A stretch of 32,038 nt of DNA, taken from contig QXZR01000080.1 of assembly GCA_009886265.1 (NCBI GenBank), positions 1 through 32,038 of the forward strand. The letters run 5' to 3'. Each line of letters opens with the position of its first letter. The stretch's first letter is position 1. Below the pieces are notes generated by a model, which saw nothing but the letters and a program-made list of their open reading frames with translations, ran no database searches and was not told the origin of the DNA. Below are positions 9,235 through 18,685 of the stretch, in pieces. The position numbers and the translations under genes were made by a program. The DNA comes from Flavobacteriaceae bacterium (GTDB lineage: Bacteria > Bacteroidota > Bacteroidia > Flavobacteriales > Flavobacteriaceae).

Positions 9235-10053
9235 TTACTGATTTCCTAAAATAAGTGGCAGCCCATCTTCACCACCACCAACAACAATAATTTTGGTGTT
9301 AGGTGATTCTGCTAACATAAGAGTCGCCTCAATTCCCTTATCTCTTAAGATATTTGGTGTTAGCGATGCTGCTAACAGCCTGTTGGCTACAGCTTTACCC
9401 TCTGCTTCAATACGTACTTTTTCTGCTTCCTGACGTGCTTTTTCTAACCTAAACTCATATTCCAAGGCTTCTTGCTCTTGGGTAAGTTTACGTTGAATAG
9501 CCTCTTTAATAGACGTTGGAAGGGTTACATCACGTACCAATACTGCATTGAGCTGTACATGTTGTCCTTCTACCTTGCGCATGGTTTCTTCATAAATTTC
9601 ATTTTGAATGGCGTCACGCTTTGAGGAGTACAATTGCTCGGGCGTGTAACGTCCAATTACAGATCGGGCAACTGCACGAATTTCCGGAACAATAACGATG
9701 TTCAGGTAATTCTCTCCTTTGGTTTTGTGCAACATGCCCAGCTCGTCAATCTTTGGTTGGTATAAAACCGATACGTCTAGGGAAATTTCAAGTCCGTTTG
9801 AAGAAAGCACTCGCATGCCGCTCTCAAACTCTTCTTGTTGTTTGATGTTATACGTATAGACACGGTTCCAAGGTGCAATAAAACGAAACCCTTCGCCTAA
9901 GGGTGGTTCATCAACTACGGTTCCGCCTCCAAAGCGTTTCCATACTACACCAGCTTCACCATAAGGGATGTTGATGTATGATTTTGAAATAAAAATAACA
10001 CCTACGATTATAAGTATTATTAGGGGTAATCCAAGTTTTGGTAATTTTTCCAT
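9235..10053 (-). CDS. SPFH/prohibitin-family membrane protein
   Basis: The 272-residue protein has one N-terminal transmembrane helix (about 8-24, LGLPLIILIIVGVIFI). An SPFH domain follows (about 28-200, NIPYGEAGVVWKRFGGG ... RSVIGRYTPEQLYSSKRDAI), then a charged coiled coil (about 190-225, EQEALEYEFRLEKARQEAEKVRIEAEGKA), as in prohibitins. Such proteins form ring-like membrane scaffolds and often modulate FtsH-type proteases; whether this one does so is unknown. It is the last gene of the lpx/efp/sucD/fabG cluster, 10 nt after fabG, and the his promoter lies just past its stop. A C-terminal hydrophobic IIVVGGGEDGLPLILG tail is typical of the family. Confidence 0.88.
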   Translation of the reverse strand: MEKLPKLGLPLIILIIVGVIFISKSYINIPYGEAGVVWKRFGGGTVVDEPPLGEGFRFIAPWNRVYTYNIKQQEEFESGMRVLSSNGLEISLDVSVLYQPKIDELGMLHKTKGENYLNIVIVPEIRAVARSVIGRYTPEQLYSSKRDAIQNEIYEETMRKVEGQHVQLNAVLVRDVTLPTSIKEAIQRKLTQEQEALEYEFRLEKARQEAEKVRIEAEGKAVANRLLAASLTPNILRDKGIEATLMLAESPNTKIIVVGGGEDGLPLILGNQ

Positions 10054-10063
10054 GATATAAATT

Positions 10064-10810
10064 TTAGGTTAACATACCGCCATCTACGTGCAATACCTGT
10101 CCTGTTATGTATGCAGATAAATCAGCGGCTAAAAAAAGGCAAGCGTTGGCTACATCTTCTGTGGAGCCGCCGCGTTTTAGTGGAATGCCCGCCCGCCATT
10201 GGGCTACGACATCTTCGGGGAGTTTATCGGTCATTTCTGTTTCGATAAATCCGGGTGCGATCACATTTGATCTTATATTTCTTGAGCCCAATTCAAGTGC
10301 TATTGATTTTGAAAAACCAATAATACCTGCTTTGGATGCGGCGTAATTTGACTGGCCCGCATTTCCTTTAACGCCAACAACAGAACTCATATGAATTAGG
10401 CTTCCGTGTCGTTGCTTGAGCATGGTGCGTTGCACCGCCTTGGTCATGTTAAAAACAGATTTTAAGTTGACTTCTATGACCTTATCAAAATCTTCTTCAG
10501 AAATACGCATCAACAGATTGTCTTTGGTAATGCCTGCATTATTGATGAGTACATCAATAGAATCAAATATTTCCAAAACGTCAGCGACAAGTTGCTGTGC
10601 AGCATCAAAGTCAGCAGCGTTTGATTTAAAAGCCTTGGCGGTTATACCAAATGTGCATAGTTCTGCCTCCAATTCCTCGGCTGGGCCTTCGGAGGAGCTG
10701 TATGTAAAAGCTACATTGGCACCTTGCTTGGCAAATGCTATGGCTATGCCGCGGCCTATGCCCCTACTAGCGCCTGTAATGATGATATTTTTTCCTTTTA
10801 CTAAATCCAT
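10064..10810 (-). CDS. fabG: 3-oxoacyl-ACP reductase
   Basis: This NADPH-dependent short-chain dehydrogenase probably reduces 3-oxoacyl-ACP in fatty-acid elongation. It has the glycine motif GASRGIG (13-19), NNAGITKDNLLMR typical of FabG, and the catalytic set Asn115, Ser143, Tyr156 and Lys160 (YAASK). It has 248 residues and ends with GQVLHVDGGM. It sits 4 nt after sucD, in the same strand run as fabZ (fused to lpxC). FabG rather than another SDR is favoured by the NLLMR segment and the lipid-synthesis neighbourhood. Confidence 0.93.
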   Translation of the reverse strand: MDLVKGKNIIITGASRGIGRGIAIAFAKQGANVAFTYSSSEGPAEELEAELCTFGITAKAFKSNAADFDAAQQLVADVLEIFDSIDVLINNAGITKDNLLMRISEEDFDKVIEVNLKSVFNMTKAVQRTMLKQRHGSLIHMSSVVGVKGNAGQSNYAASKAGIIGFSKSIALELGSRNIRSNVIAPGFIETEMTDKLPEDVVAQWRAGIPLKRGGSTEDVANACLFLAADLSAYITGQVLHVDGGMLT

Positions 10811-10814
10811 GATA

Positions 10815-11687
10815 TTATGCTAAAACTTGTGCTACGGTCTTTCCAATGGCTGCTGGTGAATCTACAACGTGTATGCCACACGATTTCATGATGGCTTTTT
10901 TGGCTTCAGCGGTGTCTTCTGCACCACCTACTATTGCCCCTGCATGTCCCATGGTACGGCCTTTAGGTGCTGTTTCCCCAGCAATAAAACCTACTACGGG
11001 TTTTGGATTGCCTTGAGATTTTATCCAATTAGCAGCGTCTGCTTCTAATTGTCCGCCTATTTCGCCTATCATGACAATACATTCGGTTTCATCGTCTTCC
11101 ATAAGCAGTTGTACTGCATCTTTGGTTGTTGTTCCTATGATGGGATCCCCGCCAATCCCAATTGCGGTTGTTATACCATATCCTTCTTTCACTACTTGAT
11201 CAGCAGCTTCATAGGTGAGCGTTCCTGATTTGGACACGATACCTACGTTTCCTTTTTTAAAGACAAAGCCGGGCATAATACCCACTTTGGCTTCATCTGG
11301 AGAAATAACACCTGGGCAGTTTGGACCTACCACACGGCAGTCTTTACCGTTAACATATTCCATGGCTTTTGCCATGTCGTTCACGGGAATTCCTTCTGTA
11401 ATGGTAATGATAACCTTTATTCCAGCTTCAGCGGCTTCCATAATGGCATCAGCAGCAAAGGCTGGTGGTACAAAAATGATGGAAGTGTCTGCGTTGACTT
11501 CTTTAACAGCTTCTGCAACGGTATTAAAAACAGGTTTACCTAAATGCGTTTGTCCGCCTTTTCCGGGGGTTACACCTCCAACGACATTGGTGCCATAAGC
11601 AATCATTTGGCTAGCATGAAAAGTGCCTTCACTTCCTGTAAAGCCTTGTACGATAATGTTTGAATCTTTGGTTACTAATACGCTCAT
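10815..11687 (-). CDS. sucD: Succinyl-CoA synthetase alpha subunit
   Basis: SucD is the phosphohistidine-bearing subunit of the TCA-cycle enzyme that converts succinyl-CoA to succinate with nucleotide phosphorylation. The N-terminal CoA-binding Rossmann domain has VQGFTGSEGTFH. The phosphorylated histidine is His248 in KGRTMGHAGAIVGG. NCPGVISP and SKSGTLTYE are conserved. It has 290 residues. No sucC lies in the window, so the beta subunit must be encoded elsewhere. One base separates it from efp. Confidence 0.97.
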   Translation of the reverse strand: MSVLVTKDSNIIVQGFTGSEGTFHASQMIAYGTNVVGGVTPGKGGQTHLGKPVFNTVAEAVKEVNADTSIIFVPPAFAADAIMEAAEAGIKVIITITEGIPVNDMAKAMEYVNGKDCRVVGPNCPGVISPDEAKVGIMPGFVFKKGNVGIVSKSGTLTYEAADQVVKEGYGITTAIGIGGDPIIGTTTKDAVQLLMEDDETECIVMIGEIGGQLEADAANWIKSQGNPKPVVGFIAGETAPKGRTMGHAGAIVGGAEDTAEAKKAIMKSCGIHVVDSPAAIGKTVAQVLA

Positions 11688-11688
11688 A

Positions 11689-12255
11689 TTATTCTTTTAC
11701 GCGTTCGATGTAGCTGCCTTTTTCGGTATCTACTTTTATTTTATCTCCTTCGTTAATAAACAGAGGAACATTGATTTTTGCACCTGTTTCGGCAGTTGCG
11801 GGTTTTGTGGCGTTTGTAGCCGTATTGCCCTTCACACCAGGTTCGGTATGCGTAATTTCTAGAATTACACTAGCAGGCATATCAACACAAAGCGGACTGT
11901 CATTTTCGGTATTTGTCATCACCGTGACTATCTCCCCTTCTTTCATCAATTTTGGATGATCAAGGATGCTTTCTTGCAGTTCAATTTGATTGTAGTCTTC
12001 TGTGTTCATAAAATGGTACACATCGCCAACTGCGTATAAAAACTGATACTTACGTGTTTCCACACGTACATCTTCAATTTTATGTCCAGCAGAAAAAGTA
12101 TTGTCAATCACCTTACCTGAGGTTACACTTTTGAGCTTGGTGCGTACAAACGCGGGGCCTTTCCCAGGTTTGACGTGTAAAAACTCTATTACTTTATAAA
12201 TGTCATTGTTATAATGAATACAAAGACCTTTTCGAATATCTGAAGTTGATGCCAT
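11689..12255 (-). CDS. efp: Elongation factor P
   Basis: EF-P relieves ribosome stalling at proline runs. The 188-residue protein has the three-domain size of EF-P and the loop HVKPGKGPAFVRTKL, with the tip lysine at Lys32, equivalent to the modified Lys34 of E. coli. The C-terminal domain contains INVPLFINEGDKIKVDTEKGSYIERV, a match to the EF-P signature. No modification enzyme is encoded in the window. It lies 3 nt after lpxA, a common arrangement in Bacteroidota. Confidence 0.97.
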   Translation of the reverse strand: MASTSDIRKGLCIHYNNDIYKVIEFLHVKPGKGPAFVRTKLKSVTSGKVIDNTFSAGHKIEDVRVETRKYQFLYAVGDVYHFMNTEDYNQIELQESILDHPKLMKEGEIVTVMTNTENDSPLCVDMPASVILEITHTEPGVKGNTATNATKPATAETGAKINVPLFINEGDKIKVDTEKGSYIERVKE

Positions 12256-12258
12256 AAA

Positions 12259-13041
12259 TTAGTTTTGAATATATCCTTTCATAATACCGCGTTGTGATTG
12301 TCTGATGAACTGAAGGATATCATCTCTTTCTGTAGATGCTTCCATTTCGGCCTCAATAATCTGTGTTGCCTGAGTATTATTAAAGTTCTTTTGGTAGAGG
12401 ATGCGATAAATGCTCTGAATTTCTTTGATTTTATCTGAATCAAAGCCCCTACGTCTTAAACCAACAGAATTAACACCCGCATAGGAAAGCGGCTCACGAG
12501 CTGCTTTTACAAATGGTGGGATATCCTTACGGACCAATGAACCACCTGCAACAAAAGCGTGATCGCCAATGGAACAAAACTGGTGTACGGCCGTCATTCC
12601 AGCCAGAATAACGTGACTGCCTACAGAAATATGCCCTGCAAGCGTGCTATTGTTTGAGAAAATACAATGGTCACCAACAATACAATCGTGAGCAATGTGA
12701 GAATAAGCCATAATGAGGCAGTGCTTCCCAATTTTAGTCTTTGCTCTTGAAGTAGTACCACGGTTAATGGTAACACATTCCCTAATGGTAGTGTTGTCAC
12801 CTATTTCAGCGGTTGTTTTTTCTCCGTTAAACTTAAGGTCTTGAGGAACAGCACTGATTACAGCGCCAGAAAAAATATTGCAGTTTTTCCCTATTCGTGC
12901 ACCTTCCATGATGGTTACGTTTGGACCTATCCAGGTTCCCTCGCCTATCACCACGTTTTTATCAATTGTGGTAAATGGCTCTATCACGACATTCTTTGCA
13001 ATTTTCGCATCTGAATGTACGTATGCTAATGGTTGATTCAT
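12259..13041 (-). CDS. lpxA: UDP-N-acetylglucosamine acyltransferase
   Basis: LpxA transfers a hydroxyacyl chain from ACP to UDP-GlcNAc, the first step of lipid A synthesis. The protein is a left-handed beta helix of hexapeptide repeats (about 1-190) followed by an alpha-helical tail. The catalytic histidine is His118 in SHIAHDCIVG. The AGMTAVHQFCSIGDHAFVAG stretch is diagnostic of LpxA. It has 260 residues. Its start overlaps the lpxC-fabZ stop by 4 nt. Confidence 0.97.
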   Translation of the reverse strand: MNQPLAYVHSDAKIAKNVVIEPFTTIDKNVVIGEGTWIGPNVTIMEGARIGKNCNIFSGAVISAVPQDLKFNGEKTTAEIGDNTTIRECVTINRGTTSRAKTKIGKHCLIMAYSHIAHDCIVGDHCIFSNNSTLAGHISVGSHVILAGMTAVHQFCSIGDHAFVAGGSLVRKDIPPFVKAAREPLSYAGVNSVGLRRRGFDSDKIKEIQSIYRILYQKNFNNTQATQIIEAEMEASTERDDILQFIRQSQRGIMKGYIQN

Positions 13042-14438
13042 ACTTTGACTTGATCTTTTCGTACAATTTGAGCCATCATTTCAGCCTCTGTTGTAACCCT
13101 GCCTCTTGAATACGCTACGGCTTGCATATGGCAAATACCCCTGCGTATGGGCGATAATAATTCCATTTTGAAAATGAGTGTATCTCCAGGAACAACGGGG
13201 TTCTTGAATTTGGCATTTTCAATTTTCATAAAAAATGTGAGGTAGTTTTCTGGATCTGGAACGGTATTCAATACCAATACACCACCTGCTTGTGCCATGG
13301 CCTCTATCTGAAGTACGCCGGGCATAACAGGCTGTCCAGGAAAGTGTCCTGCAAAGTAGGGTTCGTTCATCGTGATGCTCTTCATACCTACGATATGTGT
13401 GTCACTCAATTCCAAAATCTTGTCTACCAATAAGAATGGAGGGCGGTGTGGTAATACTTTCATAATGGCATTTACGTCCATTACTGGTTCAGCGTTCAAA
13501 TCAAACTCAGGTACGCGATTGCGTCTTTCTTGTTTGATGATTTTAGCGAGTTTTTTGGCAAAGCTAGTATTGGTACCGTGTCCTGGTTTGTTTGCAATTA
13601 CCTTTCCCTTAATACGGCAGCCCACTAGCGCCAAATCACCAATTACGTCTAGCAATTTGTGACGAGCAGCTTCGTTGGGATATTTTAATGTCAAATTATC
13701 TAAAATACCATTGGGTTTAACCGAAATACTATCTCTGTTAAAAGCCTTGCAGAGTTTGCTCATGGTAGCTTCAGAAAGCTCTTTGTCTACATATACAATG
13801 GCGTTATTGAGATCGCCACCTTTGATAAGCCCGTGTTCAAGAAGGGATTCTATTTCGTGCAAAAAGCTAAAGGTACGTGCGTTGGCAAATTGATCCTCGA
13901 AATCACTGAGGTTTTTTAGGTTTGCGTTTTGTGTTCCAAGAACTTTGGTGCCAAAGTCGACCATGGTGGTAACTTGATAATTATCCGCTGGAATAACGGT
14001 TATTTCACTACCCGTTTCTTCATCAGCAAAAGTGATGTTTTCACGAACCACATATTCATACCTTTCAGCATCTTGTTCTTCAATACCTGCCTTCAGCAAA
14101 GCTTCAACAAAATGAATAGAAGAACCATCCATAATGGGAGGTTCAGATGCATTTAGCTCTATTAAAACATTGTCTATTTCCAGTCCAACAAGTGCAGCTA
14201 GAACATGCTCTGATGTTTGTATGCTGACACCGTTCTTTTCTAGATTTGTACCTCTAGTTGTATTTACCACCAAGTTGGCATCTGCCTTAATGATGGGGTT
14301 TCCTTCTAAATCAACACGAGAAAAGGCATAGCCATGATTAACTGGTGCTGGTTTGAATGAAAGTTTAACTTTTTTTCCTGTGTGAATACCAACGCCGCTT
14401 AACGAAACAGCCTTGGAGATTGTTGTTTGCTTAGTCAT
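13038..14438 (-). CDS. lpxC/fabZ: LpxC-FabZ fusion: UDP-3-O-acyl-GlcNAc deacetylase / 3-hydroxyacyl-ACP dehydratase
   Basis: This 466-residue protein joins the committed lipid A deacetylase to the fatty-acid dehydratase. The LpxC part (1 to about 312) has zinc ligands His78 (TSEHVLAAL), His260 and Asp264 ([10 protein letters not shown]), plus catalytic His287 ([10 protein letters not shown]). The FabZ part (about 323-466) begins [17 protein letters not shown] and has catalytic His365 ([11 protein letters not shown]) and Glu379. Both active sites are intact. The two enzymes compete for the 3-hydroxyacyl-ACP pool, so a fusion fixes their ratio. Such fusions are known throughout Bacteroidota. 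It overlaps lpxD by 8 nt. Confidence 0.97.
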   Translation of the reverse strand: MTKQTTISKAVSLSGVGIHTGKKVKLSFKPAPVNHGYAFSRVDLEGNPIIKADANLVVNTTRGTNLEKNGVSIQTSEHVLAALVGLEIDNVLIELNASEPPIMDGSSIHFVEALLKAGIEEQDAERYEYVVRENITFADEETGSEITVIPADNYQVTTMVDFGTKVLGTQNANLKNLSDFEDQFANARTFSFLHEIESLLEHGLIKGGDLNNAIVYVDKELSEATMSKLCKAFNRDSISVKPNGILDNLTLKYPNEAARHKLLDVIGDLALVGCRIKGKVIANKPGHGTNTSFAKKLAKIIKQERRNRVPEFDLNAEPVMDVNAIMKVLPHRPPFLLVDKILELSDTHIVGMKSITMNEPYFAGHFPGQPVMPGVLQIEAMAQAGGVLVLNTVPDPENYLTFFMKIENAKFKNPVVPGDTLIFKMELLSPIRRGICHMQAVAYSRGRVTTEAEMMAQIVRKDQVKV

Positions 14439-15459
14439 GGTTAAGCTTCTTTTTTAGGGATTGCAAATCTGTAATGTGCGTATGTAAATTTCTAAAATGA
14501 ACATACGATTTGTTGAATGCTTTATAGTCAAAGGCTGGATACCCCATGATTTTTGAGTCGTCTTTAATGTTTTTCAAAATACCAGATTTGGCTTGAATGC
14601 CAACACGGTTTCCAATGGTCAAATGTCCACTAATACCAACCTGTCCACCAATTTGGCAGTGTGTACCAACCTTGGTAGATCCTGCTATTCCTGATTGTGC
14701 TGCAATAACAGTATGCGCGCCAATTTCTACATTATGTCCAATTTGGATAAGGTTGTCAAGCTTGACCCCTTCTCCAATGCGCGTTGACCCAAGTGTAGCA
14801 CGGTCAATTGTAGTGTTTGCCCCTACGTCGACGTGGTCGCCAAGAACTACATTACCCGTCTGTGGGACCTTATCGTAAGAACCGCTATCATTGGGTGCCC
14901 ATCCAAAACCATCAGCTCCAATAACGGCGTTATTTTGAATAACACAATCATTTCCGATAATGGTGTCGTCAAGAATCCGAGCACCAACATGAATGATGGT
15001 GTTATCTCCTATGCTGACGTTTTCGCCAATAAATACTTGCGGCTGAATCACACAATTTTTACCAATAGTCGTATGTGCACCAATGTGGGCATAATCTCCA
15101 ATAGATATACCATCTGAACAGGAAGCATCATCTGAAACAAATGCCTTGTCAGAAACGCTGGGCGTAGGCATATGCTTGATATCGTTATAATGATTTAACA
15201 ACTTAGAAAAGGCATCATAAGGGTCGGTAACACGTATAAGGGTTGTTTTGTAATCTTTTTCAGCCACAAAGTCATCGCTGACCAAAGTAATGGTAGCAGC
15301 TGTACTGTATAAAAAAGGGGTATATTTAGGATTCGCTAGAAAAGACAAACTCCCTTTTGTTCCTTCTTCAATTTTAGACAGTTTAGAAACCTCTGCTTTA
15401 GGGTCACCATCAACAGTGCCAGAAACCAGTTCCGCTATTTGTGTGGCATTAAATTTCAT
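14431..15459 (-). CDS. lpxD: UDP-3-O-(3-hydroxyacyl)glucosamine N-acyltransferase
   Basis: LpxD adds the second hydroxyacyl chain in lipid A synthesis. I choose ATG 15459 ([14 protein letters not shown]), giving 342 residues. The open frame continues upstream to 15567, but that part runs through the end of the HD gene and does not resemble LpxD. The N-terminal uridine-binding domain (about 1-100) is followed by a long hexapeptide beta helix with catalytic His242 in [11 protein letters not shown] perfect -7 box TAATTTTG (15472-15465) ends 5 nt before the ATG, supporting both the start and a private, leaderless promoter. Confidence 0.96.
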   Translation of the reverse strand: MKFNATQIAELVSGTVDGDPKAEVSKLSKIEEGTKGSLSFLANPKYTPFLYSTAATITLVSDDFVAEKDYKTTLIRVTDPYDAFSKLLNHYNDIKHMPTPSVSDKAFVSDDASCSDGISIGDYAHIGAHTTIGKNCVIQPQVFIGENVSIGDNTIIHVGARILDDTIIGNDCVIQNNAVIGADGFGWAPNDSGSYDKVPQTGNVVLGDHVDVGANTTIDRATLGSTRIGEGVKLDNLIQIGHNVEIGAHTVIAAQSGIAGSTKVGTHCQIGGQVGISGHLTIGNRVGIQAKSGILKNIKDDSKIMGYPAFDYKAFNKSYVHFRNLHTHITDLQSLKKKLNHD

Positions 15460-15464
15460 AGGTG

Positions 15465-15472
15465 CAAAATTA
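15465..15472 (-). promoter_or_regulatory. Putative -7 element for lpxD
   Basis: TAATTTTG on the minus strand is a perfect match to TAnnTTTG and overlaps the stop codon of the upstream HD gene. Only CACCT separates it from the lpxD ATG. I see no clear -33 TTTG at a normal distance, so activity is uncertain. Confidence 0.5.
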
Positions 15473-16687
15473 CGAAAAATATCCGTCTTGTTTTGGGAAT
15501 GCCAAGAAGTACTTATAATCCTTTCTCGTGAGTATGGGGAAATGCGCATTTTCAGATGACGCATCAAATAAAGTTAGTGCTCCATCGAGAGAACACAATT
15601 TGATGGGTTGTTCGTCTAAATTATAGCCCTGCGTGCTTAGGCTCCCAGAAAAAACAAAGTAGTCAATGGCCGTTGCCGACAAACCTAGTTTTTCCATAAA
15701 AAATTGTTGTTTGTCTGCCAGCTTAGTTTTATCAATGGGTTGGTTGTCAATTTGAATTTTAAGTAAATCACGGTTTAAAATCATATTTGCAAGTGCGACT
15801 AAAATGGCATCGTCACAGCTACTAGCAGCCTTAAGCGTAACCCAAATATCGTTGTCGTCTAATTGTGTGAAATGATTGATTTTATCTTCCAATTCTGCTG
15901 TCTTATTGTTAGTAAGACCTGCCAAGGCAACTGTGCCCAAAGAACTCTTAGTTGCCTTGTCCAACTGGTCAAAACGTTTAAAAAAGCGAATCAACAACTC
16001 TTCTGCAACAAAGCTTGTTTTGTGTAAATAAACCGACCAATACATCATGCGTCGGGCGAGTAAAAACTTTTCAATGGAGTGAATGGCCTTGGTAAAAAAG
16101 ACTAGCATATCCTCCTTAACCGTCATCATGGTAATCAAGCGCTCAGAGTTGATATTACCTTCTGTAACCCCAGAATAAAAACTGTCTCGCTTTAAATAGT
16201 CCAATCTGTCCAAGTCAATATGTGAGGAAATAAGTTGGTTAAAAAAACCACGTGCGTATGTATTGGTAAACATTTGAATGGTTAAATCAAGCTTACCTCC
16301 AAATTCACGATTCATGTCATGCATCAGTGCCAAAGACATTTTTTCATGTGCTGTGTCAGGTAAGAAGGTATGCTCAAGGGCATGTGAAAACGGACCGTGG
16401 CCAAGGTCGTGTAGAAGCAGCGCTGCGTAAAGCGCCTCGGCTTCGCTGTCATTTATCTGAACGCCTTGCTTACGAAGGCTTGCAACTGCTTTGGTGGCCA
16501 AATGCATGGCGCCCAAAGCGTGTTGAAAACGGGTGTGCTCTGTTGAGGGGAATACCAAAAATGATAAGCCCATCTGTTTTATCCTGCGCAAGCGTTGCAC
16601 ATATGGATGATTGATAAGTTTGCCAATAAACGGAGTTGGGATTGTAATAAAACCGTAAATTGGGTCGTTGTATTGAGTGAGTTTCAC
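15470..16687 (-). CDS. HD-domain phosphohydrolase (COG1078-like)
   Basis: The protein resembles the SAMHD1/dGTPase-like HD phosphohydrolases. I favour the GTG start at 16687 ([13 protein letters not shown]), giving 405 residues. The frame is open further upstream, but that extension runs into the porX coding region and looks random, and a promoter box lies just before the GTG. HD metal ligands are visible: His56 ([13 protein letters not shown]), His93-Asp94 ([12 protein letters not shown]) and the aspartate in [15 protein letters not shown]. The substrate cannot be stated from sequence; a nucleotide is likely by family. It is divergent from porX with only about 31 bp between starts, and its stop is 10 nt before lpxD. 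Confidence 0.85.
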   Translation of the reverse strand: MKLTQYNDPIYGFITIPTPFIGKLINHPYVQRLRRIKQMGLSFLVFPSTEHTRFQHALGAMHLATKAVASLRKQGVQINDSEAEALYAALLLHDLGHGPFSHALEHTFLPDTAHEKMSLALMHDMNREFGGKLDLTIQMFTNTYARGFFNQLISSHIDLDRLDYLKRDSFYSGVTEGNINSERLITMMTVKEDMLVFFTKAIHSIEKFLLARRMMYWSVYLHKTSFVAEELLIRFFKRFDQLDKATKSSLGTVALAGLTNNKTAELEDKINHFTQLDDNDIWVTLKAASSCDDAILVALANMILNRDLLKIQIDNQPIDKTKLADKQQFFMEKLGLSATAIDYFVFSGSLSTQGYNLDEQPIKLCSLDGALTLFDASSENAHFPILTRKDYKYFLAFPKQDGYFS

Positions 16688-16705
16688 TTTAGAAAAAATT
16701 ACGTA

Positions 16706-16713
16706 CAAAGATA
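16706..16713 (-). promoter_or_regulatory. Putative -7 element for the HD-domain gene
   Basis: TATCTTTG on the minus strand matches TAnnTTTG exactly and lies 18 nt upstream of the GTG at 16687. It sits in the 31-bp gap between divergent starts, so the HD-gene promoter must reach back into the first codons of porX. Confidence 0.55.
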
Positions 16714-16718
16714 CATAT

Positions 16719-18266
16719 ATGCAGCCGATTGAACTTTTGTGGATTGACGATGAGATAGATTTGTTAGAAGCCCACATTCTTTTCCTTAGCCAAAAGGGCT
16801 ATAATATTACAAAAGCACACAGTGGTCAAGACGCCATAGCTCTCTTAAAAGACACAAATTTTAACATCGTTTTATTGGACGAAAACATGCCTGGCATGTC
16901 TGGCATTGAGGTGTTGAGTGAAATTAAGCAAGATCAACCTAGGCTACCTGTCATCATGATTACCAAAAGTGAAGAAGAGAACATCATGGAGGAAGCTATT
17001 GGTGCTAAAATAGCCGACTACCTTATTAAGCCTGTAAATCCAAATCAAATTTTACTTTCACTGAAAAAGAATTTGGACGCCAGTAAACTAGTGACCGAAA
17101 AAACAATTACCACTTATCAGCAATCGTTTAGGCAATTAAGCACAGATCTAATGCAAGCGGAATCGCTTAACAGTTGGAGTGATGTGTATCAAAAAATCTT
17201 GTATTGGGAAATGGAAATCGACAGTATTGATTCACCAGAACTCAAAGAAATATTTACCTATCAAAAAACAGAAGCTAACATTGCTTTCTCACGCTTTGTT
17301 GAGAAGCATTATGCCGATTTGCTGTTTGATGACAATGAAGAAAAGCTTTTTTCAAATCAAGTATTTAAAAAACTGGTTGCACCCAAGCTAAAGAACACGC
17401 CTACGCTATTGCTTATGATTGATAACCTGCGATACGATCAGTTTATTTCCATATCCCCCATTATTGCGCCATACTACAAAACAGAAATGGAAACCTCATA
17501 TTTCAGCATACTCCCTACCGCTACTCAGTATGCACGCAATGCTTTTTTTGCTGGACTATTGCCTGCTGAAATGGAAACAAAATATCCACAATGGTGGAAA
17601 AATGACATCGATGAAGGGGGTAAAAACATGCATGAGCACGAATTTTTGGGTGCTCAATTGGATCGTTTAGGGGTAAATATTAAACACGCCTACACCAAAA
17701 TAAACAAACCCCATGAAGCCCGTAAGTTTTTAGATACGCTTAAGGCAGATCCCGCAGATGGTCTTCAAGTAGTTGTTTATAATTTTGTTGACATGATTTC
17801 ACACGCCAAAACGGAGATGGATGTAATTAAAGAACTGGCAAATTCCGATAAGGCGTATCGTTCGCTTACTAAGAGCTGGTTTCAAAACAGCCTGTTGCTA
17901 GACATCATTAAAACAGCACAGCAAAAAGGCTATCAACTTATTATTACCACAGATCACGGCACCATAAATGTGGAGCAGCCTGCTAAAATTATTGGCGATC
18001 GTGAATCCAGTACAAATATTCGCTATAAAACAGGACGACGTCTTAAAACAGATGATAAGCATGTAATGATGGTTTCTGACCCCAAAAGTTTTGGCCTGCC
18101 TTCCATCAACATGAGTAGTTCTTTTGCGTTTGCCAAAGAACACTACTACCTGATTTATCCTACTCGCTACCATCACTTTGTAAAACATTTTCGCAACACC
18201 TACCAACACGGCGGAATTTCTCTTGAAGAGATGTGCATTCCTTTTGCGGTGTTTTCTCCCAAGTAG
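16719..18266 (+). CDS. porX: PorX-type response regulator (REC-PglZ)
   Basis: The 515-residue protein starts at ATG 16719 (MQPIELLWIDDE); the 14 extra upstream codons are not needed for the receiver fold. The receiver domain (1 to about 120) has acidic Asp10/Asp11, phospho-acceptor Asp54 (VLLDENMPGMSG), Thr82 and Lys104 (LIKPVNPNQ). A helical linker (about 120-210) leads to a PglZ domain of the alkaline-phosphatase fold, with TLLLMIDNLRYDQ, YNFVDMISHAKTEMD and IITTDHGTI carrying likely metal ligands. In Porphyromonas and Flavobacterium PorX works with PorY to control type IX secretion, and its PglZ domain is a phosphodiesterase. No por secretion gene is in this window. It is followed by tsaE. 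Confidence 0.93.
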   Translation: MQPIELLWIDDEIDLLEAHILFLSQKGYNITKAHSGQDAIALLKDTNFNIVLLDENMPGMSGIEVLSEIKQDQPRLPVIMITKSEEENIMEEAIGAKIADYLIKPVNPNQILLSLKKNLDASKLVTEKTITTYQQSFRQLSTDLMQAESLNSWSDVYQKILYWEMEIDSIDSPELKEIFTYQKTEANIAFSRFVEKHYADLLFDDNEEKLFSNQVFKKLVAPKLKNTPTLLLMIDNLRYDQFISISPIIAPYYKTEMETSYFSILPTATQYARNAFFAGLLPAEMETKYPQWWKNDIDEGGKNMHEHEFLGAQLDRLGVNIKHAYTKINKPHEARKFLDTLKADPADGLQVVVYNFVDMISHAKTEMDVIKELANSDKAYRSLTKSWFQNSLLLDIIKTAQQKGYQLIITTDHGTINVEQPAKIIGDRESSTNIRYKTGRRLKTDDKHVMMVSDPKSFGLPSINMSSSFAFAKEHYYLIYPTRYHHFVKHFRNTYQHGGISLEEMCIPFAVFSPK

Positions 18267-18276
18267 TTTACTTTTG
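18243..18276 (+). promoter_or_regulatory. Putative promoter for tsaE
   Basis: TTTG at 18243-18246 and TACTTTTG at 18269-18276 match the Bacteroidota -33 and -7 consensus, separated by 22 nt. The -7 box lies just past the porX stop codon and 4 nt before the tsaE ATG, so the transcript would be leaderless. Confidence 0.5.
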
Positions 18277-18280
18277 CTTT

Positions 18281-18685
18281 ATGGTAAAAGATTATAATTT
18301 AAATCAAATAGATGCAATCGCTGAATCGCTTGTTGCTGCATTTGAGTATAAAATTATTTTACTCAAAGGAGATTTGGGTGCAGGCAAAACAACGCTCGTA
18401 AAGGCAATAGTCAAACAATTGGGAAGCAATGAAGAAGTTTCAAGCCCTACTTTCGGAATAGTAAACGAGCTCAACATAGCAAATGCTAAAGCCTTCCATT
18501 TGGATTTATATCGCATTGAAAATTCAGAGGAATTGCAACAATTCGGATTTGAAGAATACCTGCACAGCGGAGATTACTGCTTTATCGAATGGCCAGAAAT
18601 AGCCACGACACTCATAACACAGCCGCATCACACCATAACATTGAATAATTTAAACGACAGTACTAGAAAAATTTCATTCATATGA
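18281..18685 (+). CDS. tsaE: tRNA threonylcarbamoyladenosine biosynthesis ATPase TsaE
   Basis: TsaE is the small P-loop ATPase that cycles the TsaB-TsaD complex during t6A37 modification of tRNAs. The start at 18281 (MVKDYNLNQID) gives 134 residues; the frame is open upstream only because it overlaps the porX end. Walker A is GDLGAGKTT (30-38). VSSPTFGIVNEL and HLDLYRIENSEELQQFGFEEYL are characteristic of the family, followed by CFIEWPE. Its stop overlaps the start of the next gene (ATGA). Confidence 0.96.
   Translation: MVKDYNLNQIDAIAESLVAAFEYKIILLKGDLGAGKTTLVKAIVKQLGSNEEVSSPTFGIVNELNIANAKAFHLDLYRIENSEELQQFGFEEYLHSGDYCFIEWPEIATTLITQPHHTITLNNLNDSTRKISFI

Noticed and set aside
13038-14438. 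LpxC-FabZ fusion as an assembly or frameshift artefact
   Set aside because: Both domains are complete with intact active sites and a normal linker, and the fusion is established in Bacteroidota.
15460-15567. Extended lpxD N-terminus (36 extra codons)
   Set aside because: The extension overlaps the HD gene 3' end, lacks LpxD similarity, and a -7 box lies just before the internal ATG.
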